Shown: positions 44,648-54,511, numbered from the stretch's first letter. The stretch: 64,000 nucleotides of DNA from Bacteroidales bacterium (GCA_017557535.1 JAFYYM010000074.1:18245-82244), one strand, 5' to 3'. The notes: generated by a model from the sequence alone, not told the origin. Numbers and translations: made by a program.

Positions 44648-46677
44648 TGAGAGGTTTAAGGAATATTCTCACTGCTGCCGCCATTCTCATCAGCTCGGCG
44701 GCTTCGGCAGATAAAGGTTTTTGGCCTATCCAGGACATCAATCACGCCCTGGAAAAAGACATGAGGGAACGGGGGATCAAACTCCGCCCCAAGGAAATCT
44801 ACAATGTGGACTCTCCAGGCTCAGGGCTTGCTGACGCGGTGTTGACCTTCGGGTTCAAGTACACGGGATGCTTTGTCTCTAACTGGGGGCTGGTGCTGAC
44901 ATCGGCCGATCCCGCCATAGATTATATGGATAGGCTCGGGGATGTGGGACAGCAATTGCTCAAGGAAGGTTTCCACGCCGTCTCAGACGATCGTGAGATT
45001 CCTCTCGAAGGAGAGAAAGTCTATTCCCTGAAGAGAGTGTTCGACGTGACCGAGGATGTGAAGACATTGCTGAATCGGGGGATGGAGTATTCGGAAGTCG
45101 TATCTAAAATCGAGAAAGCATACGAGGAGTCGACTACGGTGACTTGCCGCTTGTCTTCTGAATGGGCAGGGGAGAAGTATTATATCTCCGCTTACAAAGT
45201 CTATGACGATGTGCGGTTGGTCGTGATGCCACCCTTGTCAATGGCCCGCGCGGGAGATGTTGATGGTAAATGGTCATGGCCTACCCCAAGGTGCGATTTC
45301 GCTTTGTTCCGGATTTACGATCACGGCCGCCCGGTTTCGGGGGCAAAGTGCCTGGACGTGTGCCTTGACGGTTATTCCAGCGGCGCTTTCACGATGACGA
45401 TTGGATATCCGAGATTTACGGAACGCTATGTCTCTTCGGTAGATGCCCGTTTCAGGGAAGGTGTCACCCTTCCGCTGACCAATTCCATCCGAGGAGCCCG
45501 ACTCGAGATCATGAGACTCGGTATGGCCGGGGATCCTTCTGTCCGAAGCAAATATTCAGCTAGGGCATCCGAGTTGGAGGAGTCGCTCCAGGAAGGAAGA
45601 AGATTGGCGGCTTATTACAAGGCCTCTGGCTTAGTCGGAATCAAGGAAAACGGCGAGGGATGGATGCCGGAGGATTTAATGTCAGGCCTGAGGGATGCTT
45701 TTGAGAGAACCACCCGTGTGGAATACGACAAACTACTCAGGACAGAGACCATTCAGAACGGCACTTTCGCGGCATCATATCTTCGTCGCGCCGCTTCCGC
45801 CGGAAGCCTTGAGAGGATGAAAGAGATCCTGTTGGCCGGCAGTTCAGAGACCGATCCCGGGGTCGAGAAAGAACTCTTGGAATATGCGCTCTCGGAGTAT
45901 TACACCAACATGGACGATCTCTATTTCGGCCCGTACCAAAGGTGGATTCAGGATCGTTTCGGCTACGATTACGAAGCTGCGGCGGATTATCTCTGGAAGG
46001 GATGTCTTCTGAATTCCCCTTCGAGGATAATGGGGATGGAAGATATGTCCGAGATCAAGGAGGACCTGCTTCTCCGGTTCCTGAGCGATACCCCTCTCAG
46101 CCTGTATAACGGCAGGAGTGGCCACAAGGAAGGCTTGGACAAAGCCCGTTCATTGTCTGAAGAGTATATGAGGACGCTCTATCGCGAGGGTCTGCGAAAA
46201 GGGACACCTATTTGCCCGGAAGCGAATTCAACTATGAGGATCACCTATGGGGTTACCGGTCCTCTCCAGGGCGCTGAGGATCCCAAAACCGGATGGTACA
46301 CCATCCCTTCTGATTTTCTCCGGACCCTGGATCAAGATGATCCGTACAAGAGTGTCACACCTCGTCTGAAACAATTGATGGAGAAAGATTTTTGGAATCG
46401 TTGGGGTTTCAAGGTCGGAGGAAAGAGACACCGGATGATGGTGGATTTCATCTCCAGCAACGATTTCGTGGACGGCTGCCAGGGGTCCCCGATCCTCGAT
46501 GCTGAGGGCCATCTTATAGGGGTGGTCTCGGGAGGAACCCCTGAGACTAAGACAGGCATCCTGACTTATCACGAAGGTCTTAGCGCGAGCGTGAGCACTG
46601 ACATGCATCTTGTATTGTGGTACCTTGACAGGGCTCTTGGCCTTAAACGGATCGTCAAAGAATTCGAGTTCTATTAA
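44647..46677 (+). CDS. S46-family (DPP7/DPP11-like) protein lacking catalytic His and Ser
   Basis: 676 residues, signal peptide ending ISSAASA. Family structure is recognisable throughout: YTGCFVSNWGLVLTS at 72-86, WSWPTPRCDFALFRIY at 208-223, and ISSNDFVDGCQGSPILDAEGHLIG near 602-624. In active S46 enzymes the first block ends in TNHHC (catalytic His) and the last contains GNSGSP (catalytic Ser). Here these read TSADP and GCQGSP (Gln612), while the triad Asp is kept as Asp216. It therefore cannot work as a serine peptidase in the known way. It overlaps the C69 dipeptidase stop by one base and is followed after 7 bases by the PfkB kinase. Confidence 0.85.
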   Translation: MRGLRNILTAAAILISSAASADKGFWPIQDINHALEKDMRERGIKLRPKEIYNVDSPGSGLADAVLTFGFKYTGCFVSNWGLVLTSADPAIDYMDRLGDVGQQLLKEGFHAVSDDREIPLEGEKVYSLKRVFDVTEDVKTLLNRGMEYSEVVSKIEKAYEESTTVTCRLSSEWAGEKYYISAYKVYDDVRLVVMPPLSMARAGDVDGKWSWPTPRCDFALFRIYDHGRPVSGAKCLDVCLDGYSSGAFTMTIGYPRFTERYVSSVDARFREGVTLPLTNSIRGARLEIMRLGMAGDPSVRSKYSARASELEESLQEGRRLAAYYKASGLVGIKENGEGWMPEDLMSGLRDAFERTTRVEYDKLLRTETIQNGTFAASYLRRAASAGSLERMKEILLAGSSETDPGVEKELLEYALSEYYTNMDDLYFGPYQRWIQDRFGYDYEAAADYLWKGCLLNSPSRIMGMEDMSEIKEDLLLRFLSDTPLSLYNGRSGHKEGLDKARSLSEEYMRTLYREGLRKGTPICPEANSTMRITYGVTGPLQGAEDPKTGWYTIPSDFLRTLDQDDPYKSVTPRLKQLMEKDFWNRWGFKVGGKRHRMMVDFISSNDFVDGCQGSPILDAEGHLIGVVSGGTPETKTGILTYHEGLSASVSTDMHLVLWYLDRALGLKRIVKEFEFY

Positions 46678-46684
46678 TGTACCC

Positions 46685-47611
46685 ATGCGCAAAGTGATCG
46701 GAATAGGGGAGACAGTCTATGACATCGTCTTCAAGGGAGGACAGCCTACTGCGGCTGTGCCTGGTGGATCCACCTTTAACTCAATGATTTCCATCGGCAG
46801 ATGCGGAATCCCGGCGGACTTTCTGTCTGAGGTCGGAAACGACAGGGTCGGAACCATAATCCGGGATTTCATGTCGGAGAATGGGGTGGATCCGTCATAC
46901 GTGAATATATTGCCCTCCAAGACGCCTCTGTCCCTAGCCTTCCTGGATGCCAAGAACGATGCCTCTTACACTTTCTACCGGGACCAGGTCGATGAACGTC
47001 CGGCGTTGAGGTATCCGGAGATATTCCCGGATGACATAGTGTTGTTCGGCTCGTTCTACGCCCTGTCTCCGGCTGTCCGTCCGCAAGTCAAGGCTTTTCT
47101 TGAGTATGCAAGGAGCCGTGATGCCATCCTTTATTACGATGTCAACTTCCGTCCGTCACACCTGAAGGATCTCGGCGACATAGGGGACGCTGTCCGGGAG
47201 AACTTCGCTCTTGCCGACGTGGTGAGGGGAAGCCATGAGGATTTCCTCACTTTGTTCGGGTTGGACGATTCCGAGGCCGTGTTCCGGGAAAAGATATCTC
47301 AATGCTGCGGCAATTTCATCTGCACTTTCGGAGCCGCTCCTTTGTCTGTTATGGATATCCATGGACTTAAGGCCAGATACCCTGTCGCTCCGGTAGAGAC
47401 AATCAGCACAATCGGGGCTGGAGACAGTTTCAACGCCGGTTTCATCTATGGGCTTGTGAAGGATGGGATTACCCGAGATATGCTTCTGGAAGGCCTCCCC
47501 GCTGAAGTCTGGGCCGATCTTGTGTACTGCTCCCAGAGTTTCTCCGCTTCTTGTTGCCAGTCTTCTTTCAATTACATAACCCTCGAACTCGCCTCATCCC
47601 TCCGGCTTTAG
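46685..47611 (+). CDS. PfkB-family sugar kinase (fructokinase-like)
   Basis: 308 residues from ATG 46685, 7 bases after the S46-like stop; earlier in-frame Mets fall inside that gene. The ribokinase fold shows the N-terminal GETVYDIVF…PGGSTFNSM substrate region and the C-terminal signature TIGAGDSFNAGFIYGL with the catalytic Asp. Likely a fructokinase or a related hexose or aminosugar kinase. It is the only sugar kinase in the window and could phosphorylate sugars imported by the loci described above, though it is far from them. Confidence 0.88.
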   Translation: MRKVIGIGETVYDIVFKGGQPTAAVPGGSTFNSMISIGRCGIPADFLSEVGNDRVGTIIRDFMSENGVDPSYVNILPSKTPLSLAFLDAKNDASYTFYRDQVDERPALRYPEIFPDDIVLFGSFYALSPAVRPQVKAFLEYARSRDAILYYDVNFRPSHLKDLGDIGDAVRENFALADVVRGSHEDFLTLFGLDDSEAVFREKISQCCGNFICTFGAAPLSVMDIHGLKARYPVAPVETISTIGAGDSFNAGFIYGLVKDGITRDMLLEGLPAEVWADLVYCSQSFSASCCQSSFNYITLELASSLRL

Positions 47612-47683
47612 GCTTATCCACGTCAGGACACCTGGCCGTAGGCCGTACTCAGCCGCAGCGAAGCGAGAATGGACGCAGCCGTG

Positions 47684-49879
47684 TCAGGCTTTGTCCCGGA
47701 GGACGATGCTGCCGCCGACGGAATCGACCTCTATGGCTGAGTTCTTGTGGACACGCCCGGCGAGGATTTCCTTGGCAAGCTGATTGACAAGTTCCCTCTG
47801 CATCAACCTCTTGATGGGCCTGGCACCATAGGCCGGGTCATAACCACCCTCGACCATCCAGTCCTCAAAGGCTTTGGTGAAAACAATCGTCACACCCTCC
47901 TCGGCCAGTTTATCCTGTAGCTGGCGCATCTGAATGTGGAGAATGTCCCTTATGTCATTGCGAGTCAGAGGGTCGAACATGATGATCTCATCAATCCTGT
48001 TGAGGAACTCGGGGCGGACAGTCATCTTAAGCACGTCCATAACCTTATCCTTGCACTCCTCGAGCATCTCACGCCTCTTGGCGATAGCCTTCATATCCCC
48101 CGTAGGGTCGGAGCCAGGAAGCCCGATCTGGGGCAGCTTCTCCATGTAGGAGGCGATGATGTCTGATCCCGCATTGGAGGTCATTATCAGAATGGTGTTC
48201 TTGAAGTCGACTGTGCGACCCTTGTTATCGGTCAGACGGCCGTCGTCAAGCACCTGCAGAAGCACGTTGAACACATCCGGATGAGCCTTCTCTATCTCGT
48301 CCAGCAGGATCACCGAATATGGCTTCCTGCGGACGGCCTCGGTAAGCTGGCCGCCCTCGTCGTAACCAACGTATCCCGGAGGCGCTCCCACAAGACGGCT
48401 GACGGTGTGCCTCTCTTGATACTCGCTCATGTCGATGCGGGTGATCATGTTCTCATCGTTGAATAGGAATTCGGCCAGAGCCTTCGCCAACTCGGTCTTT
48501 CCTACTCCGGTTGTTCCCATGAACAGGAATGATCCGATAGGCCTTTTCTCGTTGGAGAGGCCTGCTCTTGAGCGCCTTACAGCATCAGCCACGGCCTGTA
48601 TCGCCTGATCCTGGCCTACTACCCTCTTGTGGAGCTCAGTTTCGATGCGGAGGAGTTTCTCCTTCTCGCTCTCAAGCATTTTCTGGACAGGTATACCGGT
48701 CCATTTGGCCACGACCTCGGCAATATCCTGGGGAGTGACAGCCTCTGTCACTATAGGGTCCTCGATAGCGCTTTGCTTGGCTGAAAGCTCGTCAATGGTT
48801 TTCTGTATTTCCGTCATCTTTCCGTAGCGCAGCTCCGCAACTTTGCCATAGTCTCCCGCCCTTTCGGCAGATGCGGCCTCTATTTTATAATCCTCCATCT
48901 TCTGACGGGCTTCCTGAAGGCCGGAGAGAATGTCTTTCTCGTCGTTCCAGCGCTTCATGAGGGCATCCCTCTCGGCGAGTTTGTCGGTGAGGTCCTTCTC
49001 GATTCTCTCTGATTTCAAGGAGGTTCCCTCCCTCTTGACAGCCTCTTTCTCAATCTCGAGCTGACGGATGTCACTGTTGAGCTCGGCTAGGGGTTCCGGG
49101 ACGGAATTCATCTCAAGCCTCAGCTTAGAGGCGGCCTCATCAACCAGGTCGATGGCCTTGTCCGGAAGGAAACGGTTGGTTATATACCTATGAGACAGAT
49201 TGACCGCCGCGATCAAGGCGTCGTCCTCAATCTTGACTCTGTGGTGATTCTCGTATTTCTCCTTAAGACCCCTCATGATGGCTATTGACTCTGCGGTAGA
49301 GGGTTCGTCGACGATGACCATCTGGAAACGCCTCTCTAGGGCCTTGTCGGTCTCGAAATATTTCTGGTACTCGTCCAGGGTAGTGGATCCAATGGTCCTG
49401 AGCTCGCCTCTTGCGAGGGCTGGTTTAAGGATATTGGATGCGTCCATGGCTCCGGATGTCCTTCCGGCGCCCACAAGGGTGTGGATCTCGTCTATGAATA
49501 GGATTATCTCGCCGGCGCTGTCCACCACCTCTTTGACAACACCTTTAAGCCTTTCCTCGAATTCTCCTTGGTATTTGGCCCCCGCGATCAGGGCTCCCAT
49601 GTCAAGGGAGTAGACCTTCTTGCTCTTGAGGTTCTCCGGTACGTCGCCGTCGATAATCTTTTGGGCGATGCCTTCGGAAATGGCGGTCTTTCCGACTCCA
49701 GGCTCACCGACCAGGATCGGGTTGTTCTTGGTTCTCCTGCTAAGGATCTGGAGAACTCTTCTTATCTCGTCATCCCTGCCGATGACAGGGTCGAGTTTGC
49801 CTTGGGAAGCTTGCTCGTTAAGGTTGATAGCGAACTTCGGAAGGAACTGCAAATTGTTGTTATTGTTTCTGTTGTCCAT
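47684..49879 (-). CDS. clpB: ClpB-type disaggregase lacking the N-terminal domain
   Basis: 731 residues. The protein begins almost directly at AAA+ module 1 ([15 protein letters not shown], Walker A GEPGVGKT). It contains a full-length ClpB-type middle coiled coil (about residues 250-365) and module 2 with Walker A GTTGVGKT and Walker [12 protein letters not shown]. The usual 140-residue Clp_N domain is absent, and only 85 bases with a terminator separate it from secG, so the domain is not hidden upstream. It resembles the short ClpB isoform made elsewhere by internal initiation. It rescues aggregated proteins with DnaK. Confidence 0.93.
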   Translation of the reverse strand: MDNRNNNNNLQFLPKFAINLNEQASQGKLDPVIGRDDEIRRVLQILSRRTKNNPILVGEPGVGKTAISEGIAQKIIDGDVPENLKSKKVYSLDMGALIAGAKYQGEFEERLKGVVKEVVDSAGEIILFIDEIHTLVGAGRTSGAMDASNILKPALARGELRTIGSTTLDEYQKYFETDKALERRFQMVIVDEPSTAESIAIMRGLKEKYENHHRVKIEDDALIAAVNLSHRYITNRFLPDKAIDLVDEAASKLRLEMNSVPEPLAELNSDIRQLEIEKEAVKREGTSLKSERIEKDLTDKLAERDALMKRWNDEKDILSGLQEARQKMEDYKIEAASAERAGDYGKVAELRYGKMTEIQKTIDELSAKQSAIEDPIVTEAVTPQDIAEVVAKWTGIPVQKMLESEKEKLLRIETELHKRVVGQDQAIQAVADAVRRSRAGLSNEKRPIGSFLFMGTTGVGKTELAKALAEFLFNDENMITRIDMSEYQERHTVSRLVGAPPGYVGYDEGGQLTEAVRRKPYSVILLDEIEKAHPDVFNVLLQVLDDGRLTDNKGRTVDFKNTILIMTSNAGSDIIASYMEKLPQIGLPGSDPTGDMKAIAKRREMLEECKDKVMDVLKMTVRPEFLNRIDEIIMFDPLTRNDIRDILHIQMRQLQDKLAEEGVTIVFTKAFEDWMVEGGYDPAYGARPIKRLMQRELVNQLAKEILAGRVHKNSAIEVDSVGGSIVLRDKA

Positions 49880-49890
49880 ATATCAAATCA

Positions 49891-49918
49891 AAATGTCCGG
49901 CCAAGTGGCCAGACATTT
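49891..49918 (-). terminator. Terminator between secG and clpB
   Basis: On the minus strand aaatgtctggcc and ggccggacattt pair over 12 positions with one G-T wobble and a 4-base loop, followed by TTGATTTGAT. It should end the lptE-secG transcript, leaving clpB to its own, unseen, promoter. Confidence 0.75.
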
Positions 49919-49964
49919 AGAGGTCAAAATATGTTCCAACAGAATTGGACTGACAGATTGTCAG

Positions 49965-50324
49965 TTAGTTCACGGGAACCTCGGCAGCGGGAGCCTCCGT
50001 GGCGGGGGCGTCCTGCTGGATTGGAGCTGAAGGGAATGCGGGTTGCTCCTCGACGTTCTCAATGATGTCGTTCACATCCACACCAGAGACATGGTTGCGG
50101 ACGGTGAAGGAAGTGATGATTGAGACCACGAGGATGAAGGTCACGAGACCCCAGGAAACCTTCTCAAGGATGTCAGCGGTCTGCCTGACTCCAAGTGTCT
50201 GATTGGCTGACGTGAAGTTGCTGGCCATACCCTCGCCCTTTCCACTCTGAAGAAGGACGACGGCGATAAGCAGGATCGCGGCGATGACAATCAGGATAGT
50301 GAGGATTGTGAATAAGGTACTCAT
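49965..50324 (-). CDS. secG: Preprotein translocase subunit SecG
   Basis: 119 residues with two membrane helices (LFTILTILIVIAAILLIAVVLLQ and VSWGLVTFILVVSIITSF) flanking the conserved QSGKGEGMASNF loop, the SecG signature. The C-terminal extension is Glu/Ala/Pro-rich and longer than in Proteobacteria. SecG assists SecYE in protein export. It lies 5 bases after the TPR-like gene in the standard Bacteroidota order. Confidence 0.95.
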   Translation of the reverse strand: MSTLFTILTILIVIAAILLIAVVLLQSGKGEGMASNFTSANQTLGVRQTADILEKVSWGLVTFILVVSIITSFTVRNHVSGVDVNDIIENVEEQPAFPSAPIQQDAPATEAPAAEVPVN

Positions 50325-50329
50325 ATTCG

Positions 50330-50950
50330 TTATTTTTTAATTTCTTCGTCTAATTTTTCGATAAGGGTTGCAAAGTAAGCGATTTTTTCCGGATATCGCA
50401 ACATTAGGCGGGAATAAATCTTCTTTGCCTCAGCATAGTAGCCTTGATCGGCATAAATCCAGGCGAGAGTCTCGGTGCAGAATCCAAGCTCCGGATCCTC
50501 CCATCCTCGGCTATCGCTTTCCTCGGATCTGGCGACTTTGAACTTCGAGAAGTAATTGTCCTCATCCACCTTGACTCCCTCGTATTCATCAGATGAGAAG
50601 AAGTCCGCTCCAGCGACCCTGACGGTCCTGCGATACGGTTTTGGAATAGATACTGTTGAGCTATTTTCTTCCGGCTTGGCAGCCGGGACGATGAAACGCT
50701 TCAGAAGGGTCTGGACATCCTTGTCGGAATAATCCTCTTTGCGACTGGAGCGGACAATGTCGGAGACGATGGTCCGGGAAGCGATGTACATGGCGGCGTC
50801 GGCATATTGCTCCTTGCCCCACTCACTACCTCCCATTTTGGACATCCTCTCACAGAGCTCCCTTCTGGCAGCGCCGAACCATGGCCAGTTCTTGATCACG
50901 CTGGCCAATTCATCCATAGTCAATGACTTGAGGTTCCCGACCGCTTCCAT
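50330..50950 (-). CDS. TPR-like protein of the lptE-secG operon
   Basis: 206 residues from ATG 50950, placed 4 bases after the lptE stop; an in-frame Met at 50971 would overlap lptE. No signal peptide. The N-terminus (LTMDELASVIKNWPWFGAARRELCERM) and a C-terminal TPR unit (TETLAWIYADQGYYAEAKKIYSRLMLRYPE) are conserved among proteins found at this position in Bacteroidota. The role is unknown; it may scaffold envelope assembly factors. Confidence 0.8.
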   Translation of the reverse strand: MEAVGNLKSLTMDELASVIKNWPWFGAARRELCERMSKMGGSEWGKEQYADAAMYIASRTIVSDIVRSSRKEDYSDKDVQTLLKRFIVPAAKPEENSSTVSIPKPYRRTVRVAGADFFSSDEYEGVKVDEDNYFSKFKVARSEESDSRGWEDPELGFCTETLAWIYADQGYYAEAKKIYSRLMLRYPEKIAYFATLIEKLDEEIKK

Positions 50951-50954
50951 GACC

Positions 50955-51464
50955 TTACCATTGAGCCACACTGGCGTTGAACATATCCTCGGCCAACTTT
51001 TCCACTATCTCCTCGCAGAGGGACGCTTCCACCGCATCCAGCGAGTTAGAGGAGTCATAGTCTGAATATGCCGAGAAACTCTTCTCAAAATCCTCCTCCG
51101 GGTACTTGCGGTTGGTGAATTTGAGACTGACGTTCACGGTGAGACGGTTCATGGCCGCGACTTCGTTGGCGGTGACGGCGGCGGCCCTCACCTCATAGCC
51201 TGTCACGGTCCCGGAGAGCTCAAGGTCTCCATCAATGTCCACCTGCTCGAGTTTCGTCAGTTTGCGGAACTTTTCCTTCATCGCCTCGGTCAGGTCGTTG
51301 CTCAAGGTGGGGTTGACTTTGAGTGCCTTGTACTCGAAATAGTTGATAGTCACCGTCTTGACATCCGGCTGGATGGAGGTGCCGGAGAAAGAGTACTTGA
51401 CTATCGAGCAGCCTCCCAGAAGGAAGGAGACCGCGATCAAGGCTGATATGGCGATTCTTCTCAT
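50955..51464 (-). CDS. lptE: LPS-assembly lipoprotein LptE
   Basis: 169 residues with lipobox LLGGC (Cys19). The mature start (SIVKYSFSGTSIQPDVKTVTINYF) and the strand-helix pattern with LSNDLTEAMKEKF are characteristic of Bacteroidota LptE. It plugs the LptD barrel and helps insert LPS in the outer membrane. It lies 5 bases after the sigma54-activator gene. Confidence 0.9.
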   Translation of the reverse strand: MRRIAISALIAVSFLLGGCSIVKYSFSGTSIQPDVKTVTINYFEYKALKVNPTLSNDLTEAMKEKFRKLTKLEQVDIDGDLELSGTVTGYEVRAAAVTANEVAAMNRLTVNVSLKFTNRKYPEEDFEKSFSAYSDYDSSNSLDAVEASLCEEIVEKLAEDMFNASVAQW

Positions 51465-51469
51465 ATTCT

Positions 51470-52699
51470 TTATTCCAAATGATATTCTTTGATCTTCCTG
51501 TAGAGAGTCCTTTCGGACAAGCCAACCTCACGGGCGGCCAGTTTCCTGTTGCCATGATGCTTCTCGAGGGCTTTGACTATGTTCTCGAGATTGGACTTCT
51601 TGATGGAAAGGTCATCGGCGTGATTGTCTTGGACATTGATGTCCACCACCTTGCCTATATCTTCGCTTGAGACAGGGGCGCCTTGACCTTGCCACTCGGC
51701 CTCCTCCGCCACCACGTGGGGGTTAAGGACGACTGGAGCCTCGTGGGTGGCTCCGTTCACATGAGCCTTAAGGTCATCCACTTCCCGTTTGAGGTCCAGG
51801 ATGGCCTTGATGAACATCTGCCTGTCAGAGTCGGACATCGTCTCGCCTCGGCCTCCTTCCTGGATGGCAGGCAGCAGGTTCACGTCTTCTTTAGGCATAT
51901 AACCAGCCAATGTGGCGGCGTCCACCACGCATCTCCCTGATGTGGGGGTGAGTTTCTCGGACTCCAGGGCAGTCACTGTCTCGGCGACATTCTTTAGTTG
52001 GCGAATGTTTCCGGGCCAGCGATAGTTGATCAGCAAGTCTATCGCCTCATTCGTGAGAGATACTTTGCCCATCCCGTATTTCTCGGAGAAATCAGAGGAG
52101 AACTTCCTGAAAAAGAGATAGATATCCTCTTTGCGCTCACGCAGGGCCGGCATCCGTATCTGTATGGCGTTGAGCCTGTAATAGAGATCTTCCCTGAATT
52201 TGCCTTTGCTGACAGCGTGAATCAGGTCGTTGTTGGTGGCCGCGATGACCCTGACGTCGGTTTTCTGGACTTTGGAGGATCCCACTTTGATGAACTCCCC
52301 GCTTTGCAGGACCCTGAGGAGTTTAGCCTGTGAGGGGAGAGGCATTTCCCCGATCTCATCAAGGAAGAGTGTGCCTCCGTCAGCCTCCTCGAAATAGCCT
52401 TTCCTCGTCTCGATGGCTCCGGTGAATGAGCCTCTCTCATGGCCGAAGAGCTCTGAGTCTATGGTTCCCTCCGGAATCGCCCCGCAGTTGACAGCGAAAT
52501 ACTTACCTGTCTTCCTGAGGCTGTTCTGGTGAATAATCTTGGGTATATTCTCCTTGCCGACACCGCTTTCTCCCGTGACAAGGACGGTGAGGTCGGTTGG
52601 AGCTATGGTGATGGCTGTCTCAAGCGCGCGATTAAGGGCGGCGTCATTACCGATGATGTCGTACTTGTTCTTCAGCCTTTGTAAATCTTGTGAGTCCAT
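51470..52699 (-). CDS. Sigma54-dependent transcription activator (NtrC-type, no receiver domain)
   Basis: 409 residues. The AAA+ core begins almost at the N-terminus: Walker A GESGVGKEN, the sigma54-contact loop GSFTGAIETRKG (GAFTGA variant with Ser), Walker B GTLFLDEIGEMP. A Fis-type HTH (NRKLAAREVGLSERTLYRKIKEY) ends the protein. With no receiver or sensor domain its activity is probably set by level or by partners. It heads the lptE-secG operon, a conserved arrangement in the phylum. Confidence 0.93.
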   Translation of the reverse strand: MDSQDLQRLKNKYDIIGNDAALNRALETAITIAPTDLTVLVTGESGVGKENIPKIIHQNSLRKTGKYFAVNCGAIPEGTIDSELFGHERGSFTGAIETRKGYFEEADGGTLFLDEIGEMPLPSQAKLLRVLQSGEFIKVGSSKVQKTDVRVIAATNNDLIHAVSKGKFREDLYYRLNAIQIRMPALRERKEDIYLFFRKFSSDFSEKYGMGKVSLTNEAIDLLINYRWPGNIRQLKNVAETVTALESEKLTPTSGRCVVDAATLAGYMPKEDVNLLPAIQEGGRGETMSDSDRQMFIKAILDLKREVDDLKAHVNGATHEAPVVLNPHVVAEEAEWQGQGAPVSSEDIGKVVDINVQDNHADDLSIKKSNLENIVKALEKHHGNRKLAAREVGLSERTLYRKIKEYHLE

Positions 52700-52700
52700 A

Positions 52701-52732
52701 TTGCAAAGTTACGAAAATAATAGTTATATTTG
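52701..52732. promoter_or_regulatory. Overlapping divergent promoters
   Basis: Plus strand: TTG (52701-52703), 21-base spacer, TATATTTG (52725-52732), serving the lipoprotein at 52790. Minus strand: TAACTTTG (52711-52704), ending only 4 bases before the ATG of the sigma54 activator, so its transcript would start at or beside the start codon. The two promoters share DNA and should compete. Confidence 0.65.
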
Positions 52733-52789
52733 CCTACTGATGTAAAAGGCTAATTGAGCAATTGTCCAATTATTAATTATATTTTAGCA

Positions 52790-54439
52790 ATGAAGAAAGC
52801 AATAAAGATTCTTGCAGCGGCTGCCATCGTGCTGTCCGCCGTCGCTTGCTCTTCGGCCAAGAAAATGGCTGAACTTGCTGACAATGTTCTTGTTACCTGC
52901 AACCCCGCCGTTCTTGAGGCTGTCGCTGGCAACGTTGATCCCACTGTCTCTGTGACCTATCCGGCCAACTACTTCCATCCGAAGGCCATCCTTGAGGTCA
53001 CTCCCGTCATCGTGTATGAGGGTGGCGAGTCCAAAATGGCTCCCCTCATGTATCAGGGCGAGAAAGTCAAGGACAACTACAAAGTCGTTCCCAAGGCTGG
53101 TTCAACAGTGACCGAGAAGCTTCATTTCCCGTTTGTCGAGGGAATGGAGAAGTCTTATCTCGAGCTCCGCGGTGTCGCGAAGTACAAGAATAAGTCCATC
53201 GCTCTTCCTACCAAGAAGGTTGCTGACGGTGTCAACACCACCTATCAGCTCGTGAAGGCCGGTGGTCTTGTCCCTCTCAAGGCTGACGGTTACGAGGCTA
53301 TCCTCAAGCAGACCGCTGAGGGCCAGATCCTCTATAGGATCAACTCCGCTGATGTCCAGAGCAAACAGCTCAAGGGCGAGTCCATCAAGAACTTCCAGGA
53401 CGCTCTCGACGAGATCGCCGCTAACGAGCGCAAGACCCTCGTCGGAACTGAGGTTGTCGCTTACGCTTCCCCGGATGGTGGTGAGAAGCTCAACCGCAAG
53501 CTCTCCGATAACCGTTCCAAGACCGCTGACAAGGCTTGGGATAAGGTCGTCAAGGGCAAGGAGGTCACCGACCCTGAGGTCAGGAGCATCGGTCAGGACT
53601 GGGAAGGCTTCCAGGAGCTTGTCCAGAACTCTGACATCCGCGACAAGGATCTCATCCTCCGCGTTCTCTCCATGTACAGCGATCCCGCTGTTCGTGAGAG
53701 CGAGATAAAGAACATGTCTTCTGTCTACTCAGAGCTTAAGAATGACATTCTCCCTGAGCTTCGTCGCGCCCGCTTCATCGCCAACGTCGAGTTCAAGAAC
53801 TACACTCCTGACGAGCTTCTTGAGATGATCAACAACAACAGTGAGGTTCTCGACGAGCCCGCTCTCCTGAAGGCCGCCACCCTCGTGAAGGATCTTGACA
53901 GCAAGGTGAAGCTCTACAACAAGGCTATCAGCAAGTTCGACAGCGACGCCGCCAGGTTCAACCTCGGTACCGCTTATCTGAACGCCGGTGACCTCAAGAA
54001 CGCTGAGAAGGCTTTCGCGTCCGTCGAGACCAAGGATGCTGAGCTCGACAACGCTTTGGGTGTCCTCGCTCTCCGCAATGGTGATTTCGCCAAGGCTACC
54101 AGCCTCTTCAAGAAGGCTGGAAGCGATGTCGCCAAGGCCAACCAGGGTGTCATCGACATCTGCTCCGGAAACTACGACAAGGCTGTCGAGAATCTCAAGG
54201 ACGCCAAGGGCTGCTGCAACAACACTGTCCTCGCCTACATCCTCACCAACCAGCTTGACAAGGCCAAGGCCGCCGCTCATTGCCAGGATCCTCAGGTCAC
54301 CTACATGAAGGCCATCATCGCCGCCCGCCAGGGCAAGGCTGACGAGGCCAAGGCTCTCCTCGCTGAGGTCGAGAAGGCTGACAAGACTCTTGCCGAGAGG
54401 GCTAAGAAGGATGTCGAGTTCGCTGAGATCTACAAGTAA
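52790..54439 (+). CDS. OmpA-like/TPR outer-membrane lipoprotein, probably abundant
   Basis: 549 residues with lipobox AVAC (Cys20). Residues 30-170 are beta-rich. Residues about 200-280 have the OmpA peptidoglycan-binding pattern (EVVAYASPDGGEKLNRKLSDNRSK). From about 360 on, TPR helices follow (DAARFNLGTAYLNAGDLKNAEKAF and further). Codon choice is very restricted (nearly all AAG, GAG, CTC/CTT, GCT/GCC), which signals strong expression. It has its own consensus promoter and terminator and is monocistronic. Likely a structural envelope protein linking outer membrane and wall. Confidence 0.85.
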   Translation: MKKAIKILAAAAIVLSAVACSSAKKMAELADNVLVTCNPAVLEAVAGNVDPTVSVTYPANYFHPKAILEVTPVIVYEGGESKMAPLMYQGEKVKDNYKVVPKAGSTVTEKLHFPFVEGMEKSYLELRGVAKYKNKSIALPTKKVADGVNTTYQLVKAGGLVPLKADGYEAILKQTAEGQILYRINSADVQSKQLKGESIKNFQDALDEIAANERKTLVGTEVVAYASPDGGEKLNRKLSDNRSKTADKAWDKVVKGKEVTDPEVRSIGQDWEGFQELVQNSDIRDKDLILRVLSMYSDPAVRESEIKNMSSVYSELKNDILPELRRARFIANVEFKNYTPDELLEMINNNSEVLDEPALLKAATLVKDLDSKVKLYNKAISKFDSDAARFNLGTAYLNAGDLKNAEKAFASVETKDAELDNALGVLALRNGDFAKATSLFKKAGSDVAKANQGVIDICSGNYDKAVENLKDAKGCCNNTVLAYILTNQLDKAKAAAHCQDPQVTYMKAIIAARQGKADEAKALLAEVEKADKTLAERAKKDVEFAEIYK

Positions 54440-54456
54440 CAGTCTGTTACAGAACT

Positions 54457-54490
54457 AAAAAAGTCTTCCGGAAACCCGGAAGACTTTTTT
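54457..54490 (+). terminator. Strong terminator after the OmpA/TPR lipoprotein
   Basis: A 15-bp perfect stem (aaaaaagtcttccgg / ccggaagactttttt) with loop aaac runs into a T-tract of eight. It can also work from the minus side for the GDPD gene ending at 54512. Confidence 0.92.
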
Positions 54491-54511
54491 TTGTCCTTTG
54501 AATATGATTCG

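Noticed and set aside
47684-49879. Calling the Clp ATPase ClpC or ClpA
   Set aside because: The long middle coiled coil between the two AAA+ modules is of ClpB type.
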